The translations under genes were made by a program, and so were the position numbers. DNA of 7,221 nucleotides. It comes from an uncultured Desulfohalobiaceae bacterium. GTDB taxonomy: Bacteria; Desulfobacterota; Desulfovibrionia; Desulfovibrionales; Desulfonatronovibrionaceae. The notes under the pieces were generated by a model. That model was given only the letters and a program-made list of their open reading frames with translations. It made no database searches and had not been told where the DNA came from. Position 1 is the first letter of the stretch. The number at the start of each line of letters is the position of its first letter. Shown here one piece after another: positions 5,365 through 7,221 of this stretch. The DNA is taken from NCBI GenBank assembly GCA_913055195.1, contig CAJXJU010000061.1, positions 1 through 7,221 of the forward strand, in the 5' to 3' direction.

Positions 5365-6264
5365 ATGAGCAAAAATTTTCTTACTATTTTAGATCTGCCC
5401 ATGAAAGTTGCCCCTGAACTTGTTTTAAGGGCCAGGGAGATGAAGGAAAAAGGCTATCAAAACGATATGTTAAAAGGAAAAACAATCATTCTGATTTTTG
5501 AAAAGGCCTCTACCAGGACCAGGGTGTCTTTTGAAGTTGCTATTCAGCACCTGGGAGGAAAATCAGTTTTTATGACTTCACAGGAATCCCAATTGGGCCG
5601 CAATGAGCCTTTAAAAGATACAGCCCGGGTTTTGTCCAGGTACGCACATGGCCTGGTAGTTAGAACTTTTGCCCAGGAGAATCTGGAAGAACTGGTTAAA
5701 TTTGGTCAGATTCCTGTGATCAATGCATTAACCGACAAATTTCATCCCTGTCAGGTGATGAGCGATCTGTTGACTATCTACGAGCGAACCCCGGATTTTT
5801 CTCAGCTTACAATTGCCTGGGTTGGCGATGGTAATAATATGGCTCATTCCTGGATAAATGCAGCAATTTATTTTCCTTTTCAACTGAACATGGCTGTCCC
5901 AGAAGGCTATGAGCCAGATATAGATGTGGTAGAGCGCGCCTTGCAGGCAGGGGCAAAGATTTATTTGACCCATGATCCCGGAGAAGCAGTTACCGGAGCA
6001 CATTATGTCAATACTGATGTGTGGGCGTCTATGGGACAGGAAGATGAGCAGGATACGCGGGCAAAGGTTTTTGCGGATTTTCAGGTAAATCGTGAGTTGC
6101 TGACTCTAGCACATCCAGATGTAAAAGTGCTGCATTGTTTGCCTGCACACAGGGGAGAAGAAATTACAGATGAGGTGCTTGAAGGCCCGTGGTCCATTGT
6201 CTGGGATCAGGCAGAGAACCGGTTGCACATGCAAAAGGCGATTTTAGAGTGGATATATAGCTAG
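5365..6264 (+). CDS. argF: Ornithine carbamoyltransferase
   Basis: This 299-aa cytosolic enzyme joins carbamoyl phosphate to ornithine to make citrulline, the sixth step of arginine synthesis. Carbamoyl-phosphate binding residues are in STRTR (49-53) and FHPCQ (126-130). The ornithine side is WVGDGNNMAHSW (152-163) and DVWASMGQE (218-226), whose SMG loop marks true ornithine transferases as opposed to aspartate or acetylornithine relatives. HCLPAHRGEEI (257-267) supplies the catalytic Cys. Length is slightly short but normal for compact members (~300 aa). The ATG follows GAGGGGG at 5355-5361. argG starts 91 bp downstream with no terminator seen between, so an argFG operon is likely. No convincing ArgR operator was found upstream. 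Anabolic rather than catabolic use is inferred from the argG neighbour. Confidence 0.96.
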   Translation: MSKNFLTILDLPMKVAPELVLRAREMKEKGYQNDMLKGKTIILIFEKASTRTRVSFEVAIQHLGGKSVFMTSQESQLGRNEPLKDTARVLSRYAHGLVVRTFAQENLEELVKFGQIPVINALTDKFHPCQVMSDLLTIYERTPDFSQLTIAWVGDGNNMAHSWINAAIYFPFQLNMAVPEGYEPDIDVVERALQAGAKIYLTHDPGEAVTGAHYVNTDVWASMGQEDEQDTRAKVFADFQVNRELLTLAHPDVKVLHCLPAHRGEEITDEVLEGPWSIVWDQAENRLHMQKAILEWIYS

Positions 6265-6266
6265 TA

Positions 6267-6287
6267 GAGACATGGCGCGCATGTCTC
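6267..6287. other. Intercistronic hairpin after argF
   Basis: GAGACATG (6267-6274) and CATGTCTC (6280-6287) form a perfect 8-bp stem around a GCGCG loop, starting 2 nt after the argF stop codon. No T-run follows, so it is unlikely to end transcription. It may protect the argF 3' end or tune argF against argG, which is inference. Confidence 0.6.
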
Positions 6288-6294
6288 AAGGCTG

Positions 6295-6318
6295 GGGAGT
6301 TAGGAAGATGGGAAGTTA
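6295..6318 (+). repeat. Degenerate octamer tandem repeat, about 3 units
   Basis: Three consecutive 8-mers read GGGAGTTA, GGAAGATG and GGAAGTTA, variants of GGAAGTTA. The tract lies between argF and argG, away from the argG ribosome site. It is purine-rich and too degenerate to slip easily. It may be a decayed short tandem repeat or simple chance. Confidence 0.35.
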
Positions 6319-6355
6319 AGTAAGGGCTAAATGAGGTAAAAGCTGGAGGAGAAGA

Positions 6356-7221
6356 ATGTCTGAAATAAGGAAGGTCGTTTTAGCCTATTCAGGAGGGCTG
6401 GATACCTCTGTTATTTTGAAATGGATACAGAAGACCTATAATTGTGAAGTAATAACTTTTACTGCTGACCTGGGTCAGGAAGAGGAATTAGATGGCCTGG
6501 AAGAAAAGGCTCTGGCTACTGGTGCGAGCAAAGTATATATTGAGGACTTGCAGGAAGAATTTGCCAGGGATTTTATTTTTCCCATGTTTCGCGCCGGCGC
6601 AATCTATGAAGGTAGATATCTCCTGGGCACTTCCATTGCCAGGCCATTGATTGCAAAGAGGATGGTAGAGATAGCCAGACAGGAAGGGGCACAGGCAGTG
6701 GCCCACGGTGCAACAGGCAAAGGCAATGACCAGGTACGTTTTGAATTGACGGTCATGGCTCTTGCACCAGAATTGAAAACCATCGCTCCCTGGCGGGAAT
6801 GGGATTTAAATTCCAGGACAGAGCTTTTAAATTTTGCCCGGGAAAATGGTATTCCTGTACCAGTAACCAAAGAAAAGCCCTATAGCTGTGATCGTAACCT
6901 TTTACACCTTTCTTTTGAGGGGGGGGAACTGGAAGACCCCTGGGCAGAGCCGGGTCCTGGGACTTATTTGCTGGCCGTTCCACCGGAAAAGGCCCCTGAC
7001 GAGCCAGAGATTATAACTATTGAATTTGAAAAGGGCGATCCTGTGGCTGTAAATGGAGAGCGCTTAAGCCCTGCAAAACTTATTAAAAGACTCAATAAGC
7101 TGGGAGGAAAGCATGGCATCGGCCGGGTAGATATGGTAGAGAACAGATTTGTGGGGATGAAATCCAGAGGTGTTTATGAGACCCCAGGGGGGACAATTCT
7201 CCATGTAGCCCGGCGTGACCT
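6356..7221 (+). CDS. argG: Argininosuccinate synthase (3' truncated by window end)
   Basis: This cytosolic enzyme condenses citrulline with aspartate, using ATP, to make argininosuccinate. It takes the product of the argF enzyme encoded just upstream. 288 codons are visible of a usual ~400, so about 70%, and the frame is open to the last base. The ATP pyrophosphatase loop AYSGGLDTS is at 10-18, followed by [17 protein letters not shown] (91-107), [14 protein letters not shown] (117-130) for ATP and aspartate binding, [20 protein letters not shown] (176-195) and [17 protein letters not shown] (256-272). The ATG at 6356 has GGAGGA at 6345-6350, 5 nt away. A run of eight G (6919-6926) encodes the conserved EGG and keeps the frame intact. 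argH may follow outside the window, as is common, but is not seen. Confidence 0.97.
   Translation, partial: MSEIRKVVLAYSGGLDTSVILKWIQKTYNCEVITFTADLGQEEELDGLEEKALATGASKVYIEDLQEEFARDFIFPMFRAGAIYEGRYLLGTSIARPLIAKRMVEIARQEGAQAVAHGATGKGNDQVRFELTVMALAPELKTIAPWREWDLNSRTELLNFARENGIPVPVTKEKPYSCDRNLLHLSFEGGELEDPWAEPGPGTYLLAVPPEKAPDEPEIITIEFEKGDPVAVNGERLSPAKLIKRLNKLGGKHGIGRVDMVENRFVGMKSRGVYETPGGTILHVARRD

Overview
The window carries six chromosomal genes plus the likely tail of a seventh, from a bacterium with moderate GC content and many A- and T-tracts. All are housekeeping or cell-envelope genes. The gene content (clpS-clpA-aat, a family 9 glycosyltransferase of the LPS-heptosyltransferase type, and argF-argG) and the protein sequences fit a Gram-negative bacterium. 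My best guess is a sulfate-reducer-like Desulfobacterota (Desulfovibrionales-type) genome, but that is inference from gene style and not proven here.

Layout. Positions 1-259 hold the possible C-terminal tail of a membrane protein, which runs into a ~150-bp two-tier palindromic element (55-206), followed by the clpS leader. Positions 260-3510 (+) hold clpS, clpA and aat, spaced tightly enough to be one operon. Together these encode the Leu/Phe N-degron pathway: Aat tags proteins, ClpS recognises the tag, and ClpA unfolds the substrate for ClpP, which is not encoded here. Positions 3511-3641 lie between convergent genes and are bordered on both sides by heptamer repeats (AAGGATG / CATCCTT) that form a 24-bp perfect inverted repeat. 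Positions 3642-5174 (-) hold an unrecognised 162-aa protein followed, with no gap (TAG then GTG), by a GT9 glycosyltransferase. Positions 5175-5364 form a divergent control region with a perfect 13-bp hairpin between direct repeats, a fair minus-strand promoter and a terminator-like hairpin just before argF. Positions 5365-7221 (+) hold argF and the first 288 codons of argG, two consecutive steps of arginine synthesis (ornithine to citrulline to argininosuccinate).

The genes themselves are ordinary. The more unusual signal is the repeat content of the gaps: at least four different small repeat or palindrome types sit in the intergenic spaces, and two of them supply the last codons of neighbouring genes. 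The heptamer is the clearest case. It gives the unrelated proteins Aat and GT9 the same C-terminal KDEG followed by TGA, and because 7 is not a multiple of 3 the tract stops translation in all three frames. No CRISPR array, tRNA, rRNA, transposase gene, phage gene or obvious new defence system was seen.
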